Below are positions 61,584 through 64,000 of a stretch of DNA of 64,000 bases, one piece after another. This DNA comes from Cryptomeria japonica (taxonomy: Eukaryota > Streptophyta > Pinopsida > Cupressales > Cupressaceae). The notes under the pieces were generated by a model. It saw nothing but the letters and a program-made list of their open reading frames with translations. It ran no database searches and was not told the origin of the DNA. The translations under genes were made by a program, and so were the position numbers. The stretch is from the NCBI RefSeq assembly GCF_030272615.1, contig NC_081411.1:39547140-39611139 (forward strand). The letters are read 5' to 3'. Numbering within the stretch: the stretch's first letter is position 1; every line of letters begins with the position of its first letter.

Positions 61584-61885
61584 TACTACAACATCCTTAT
61601 CCCCAATAATTTGTTCAGGATTGAGATTAAGTATTACATATCTTGGATTAATATGATCATTATCTTCAGGTTCAGCTTCTTCATTATCATCATCTTCTTC
61701 TAAATTTATCTATTCCTGTTGGACTGGTACATCAGTATTTTCTTTGTCGGTTTCATATTTAACAGTTTCTAGTTCCAAAATCAAAATGCAAGGATCTTTA
61801 TCCTTTTTCTCTGAACTGGTTCCTTCTGAGACTTGAAGAAATTCATCCACTCGAACATCATTACTCTCAACAATTCTCTGTGTCC
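61584..61885 (-). pseudogene. Copia-5 integrase-RT linker
   Basis: Minus-strand frame with RIVESNDVRVDEFLQVSEGT, the usual copia segment after the integrase (compare KIVESANVKIGE in Copia-3), then an acidic linker. It is bounded by Copia-6 on the left and by the TIR element at 61886 on the right. Confidence 0.8.
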
Positions 61886-62882
61886 AGGGTGAACTCAGAG
61901 AGCTGGTTCCCACTTTTTGGTACATCCTGATTTTTGCTGAAATCATACATTTTTTAAAAAATATAATGATTTAATCTTTAAGAGGTCCCATTAGAAGTAA
62001 TTAATTAAAGAGAGTTAGATCAAAGGCTCTTAGATCAAAATTTATTTGATATAACCTCTCTACTTCTAAATCATACTTGCAATGGAGTCTCTTTTGCATC
62101 TATCAAATGTTGATAAAAAACTAATTTTACATTATCTTTTGGGGGGTCAAATGAATTCATTTAAAAGTTTTGTTTTTTTAAGTACTTAGTCCTTATTATA
62201 AGCTTTCCAAATAGTATAATTTATAATATATTTAATTTTATTAATATATTTTTATTTTTTTTATTATGAATGTAGGTTTTTCACCGAACATGAACTTCTT
62301 TGTTCAATGCATTGGGAAAAATAGTAAACTAATTCAAAAAAAATCTAAAAAATATCTATGCACTAGGCATTGATGTCTTCTTTCTAACAAAAAAAATAAA
62401 ATTTAATTTTGATATATATAGAAAAAGTTATGTGTTCAAACGTACACCTATATCTAAATTATAATTAGTCGAACTTCAAAACTTAATAAAATGAAAAATA
62501 TTCAACATCATACTACCAAACCAACTGCATGCCCTGGGTATTGATGTTACAAACCAAAATTCAAAAGAATTAAGTTTTTATCATTTATAGAAAAAAAATT
62601 ATGCGTTTCGGGATGCACGTCACTTTTAAAAAATGTTGTTTGCTATAAAAAAACTACTTTTTGAGGGAGATAGAAAAATTAATAAAATTTTACTCAAAAA
62701 GTTTTAAAAAAAAAATATTTAGAATCGACAAACAAGGTCTAACAAATCACTAGTTTACATCATCTTCAAATTCTTAATGGTTTAAAAGTTATAGGTGTTG
62801 CAAAGTGAAGGTTTGTTTCAAAATGTTCATTTAAGTGTCAAAGTTAGTCAAAAAGTGGGAGCCAGTATTGTGAGTTCACCCT
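61886..62882. mobile_element. Non-autonomous DNA transposon with terminal inverted repeats
   Basis: Left end AGGGTGAACTCAGAGAGCTG and right end (reversed) AGGGTGAACTCACAATACTG start matching inverted repeats of about 35 bp, continuing with the shared word tCCCACTTTTTG. The 997-bp body is AT-rich with no transposase. It splits the Copia-5 frame between KAYKCVNNR and RIVESNDV. The termini resemble hAT-type ends, but I could not confirm an 8-bp (or other) target duplication, so the superfamily is open. Confidence 0.75.
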
Positions 62883-64000
62883 CCGGTTGTTAACACACTT
62901 GTATGCCTTACTCTTGGTGGAATAGCCAAGAAATACACCTTAATCACTTTTATCCTCAAATTCGCTAATATAATCACCTCTCTTAATAAAAAAATTTCTT
63001 CCAAATATTCTGAAATAACTAACATTGGGTGATCTACCATACCAATATTCATAAAGAATCTTATCATTAACTCTCTTTACCAGAATCTAGCTCATAGTGT
63101 AGATAGTTGTGCTGACATCTTCTCTCTAGAAATTTTTCGCTACACCTCCTTCTATCAGTATAGTCCTAGCAGATTCAACAATTGATCGGTTGTTTGTCTC
63201 TGTGATAGCATTCTGCTATGGTGTCCTTGGTGCAAAAATTTTCCACTTGATACCATTCTCTTCACAATACCTAGTGAATTCCTCAGAAGTAAATTCACCA
63301 CCCTTATCTATCCTCAGACACTATGTTTTTAATGCTCTCTTTCTCAGCTAGGGCCCTGAATTCCTTGAACTTACCAAAATCTTTAGTCTTATCCTTCAAG
63401 AATGTGACCCACATCATACTTGAGCAATCATCAGTGAAGATAATAAAATATTTCTCACCTTTAATACTTTTTGTTCTTATTAGTCCACAAAGATTTGTAT
63501 GAACCAAATCTAACAAACGTTCCACTGAAAAAGATTTGCTCTTGAAAGTTGAGGATGTCATCTTTCCCAACTGACATTCTTTGCACAAATCATTAACTGG
63601 TTTGTCTAACTTTGGTAGACCTCTCACTGTCTTGGACTTACTCACTTTAACAATGTTATCACAGTTTATATGACAAAATCTCCTATTCCAAATCCAACTA
63701 TCATTTATCTTTGCAATTAAACAATTACTGACTTTAGAATTGAGATGAAATAAGTTACCTTTAGTTTGCTTTCCGGTTGCAATTAGTTCACCTTTGTTGT
63801 CATAGATTTTACACATACCATTTTTAAATTCCAATGGGTATCCTCTGTCATTGAGTTGTGCCACACTCAAACGATTGTGCTTTAGACCTTCAATGAAGTA
63901 GGCATCATCTATACTACTCTTTCTATTAAGAGAAATAGTTCTCTTACCTTTAACCATGTAGGGTGAGTCATTACCAAATCTTACAACTCCGCCATTAAAT
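62883..64000 (-). pseudogene. Copia-5 integrase and protease-side region, leaving the window
   Basis: Minus strand. The GAG-pre-integrase region begins at the window edge (VRFGNDSPYMVKGKRTISL). It continues YFIEGLKHNRLSVAQLNDRG, the HHCC finger (WIWNRRFCHINCDNI, then CKECQLGK) and the core. The first Asp is Asn (LVHTNLCGL). The second Asp is in a shifted frame near 63300 (RIDKGGEFTSEEF), and the Glu is present (QNAITETNNRS). The C-terminal part has YFRIFGRNFFIKRGD, then FLGYSTKSKAYKCVNN, up to the TIR element. Stops at about 63215, 63130 and 63090 make it dead. Confidence 0.83.

Larger units (their letters stand above)
45774..64000 (-). mobile_element. Copia-5: Ty1/copia host element, carries Copia-6 and a TIR element, leaves the window
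   Basis: The 3' LTR is 45774-47128 (left end approximate). Its polypurine tract and RT-RNase H reach 49038; the integrase linker resumes at 61579 after Copia-6. The integrase and protease run from 62883 to the window end. Gag and the 5' LTR lie outside. All parts are on the minus strand in the proper order, so they are one element split by two insertions. Confidence 0.85.

Noticed and set aside
61878-62890. 8-bp target duplication for the TIR element
   Set aside because: The flanking octamers (ctgtgtcc and ccggttgt) do not match, and shifting the ends by one base does not help.

Overview
The window looks like the repeat-filled intergenic DNA of a large plant nuclear genome. The host is a vascular plant; a gymnosperm or fern is my guess from the LTR-element density, but the sequence does not fix the species. 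I see no intact host gene, rRNA, tRNA or CRISPR. The genes belong to transposable elements, and most are broken by stops and frameshifts. Element names (Copia-1 to Copia-6, Gypsy-1, DNA-1, TR-GAG-1) are mine.

Layout. 1-5789: a minus-strand Helitron with an intron-bearing RPA70-like gene and the start of a Rep/helicase gene that leaves the window at the left. 5790-8156: AT-rich DNA with a 201-bp inverted repeat. 8157-19506: three plus-strand LTR elements in series (Copia-1, Gypsy-1, Copia-2). Each has an intact 5' LTR and primer-binding site, and each is cut off where the next begins. 19507 to about 33947: DNA-1, a DNA-transposon-like unit with a plus-strand DDE-type transposase relic, a convergent minus-strand ten-exon gene of unknown function, and palindromic repeats near both ends (five at an exact 29-bp period on the right). 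Copia-3 (22953-29606, TSD tattg) is inserted in it.

33948-43964: an LTR scrap, an unrecognised ORF relic split by Copia-4 (34565-41326, TSD ttgag), and a 3' LTR. 43965-44791: the RNase H-like tail of a LINE. 45774-64000: Copia-5 on the minus strand, running off the right edge. It carries Copia-6 (49039-61578, TSD gttag) and a 997-bp TIR element (61886-62882). The 5' LTR of Copia-6 is split by TR-GAG-1 (55587-60474, TSD aagtc), which encodes only gag and protease.

How the genes work together. In the LTR elements, gag, protease, integrase, RT and RNase H would make the particle and reinsert the cDNA. Here each copy with readable domains lacks at least one key residue or domain, mostly through C-to-T or G-to-A changes. 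The best open frame is the RT-RNase H of Copia-6. The least familiar unit is DNA-1, the best candidate for an undescribed system.
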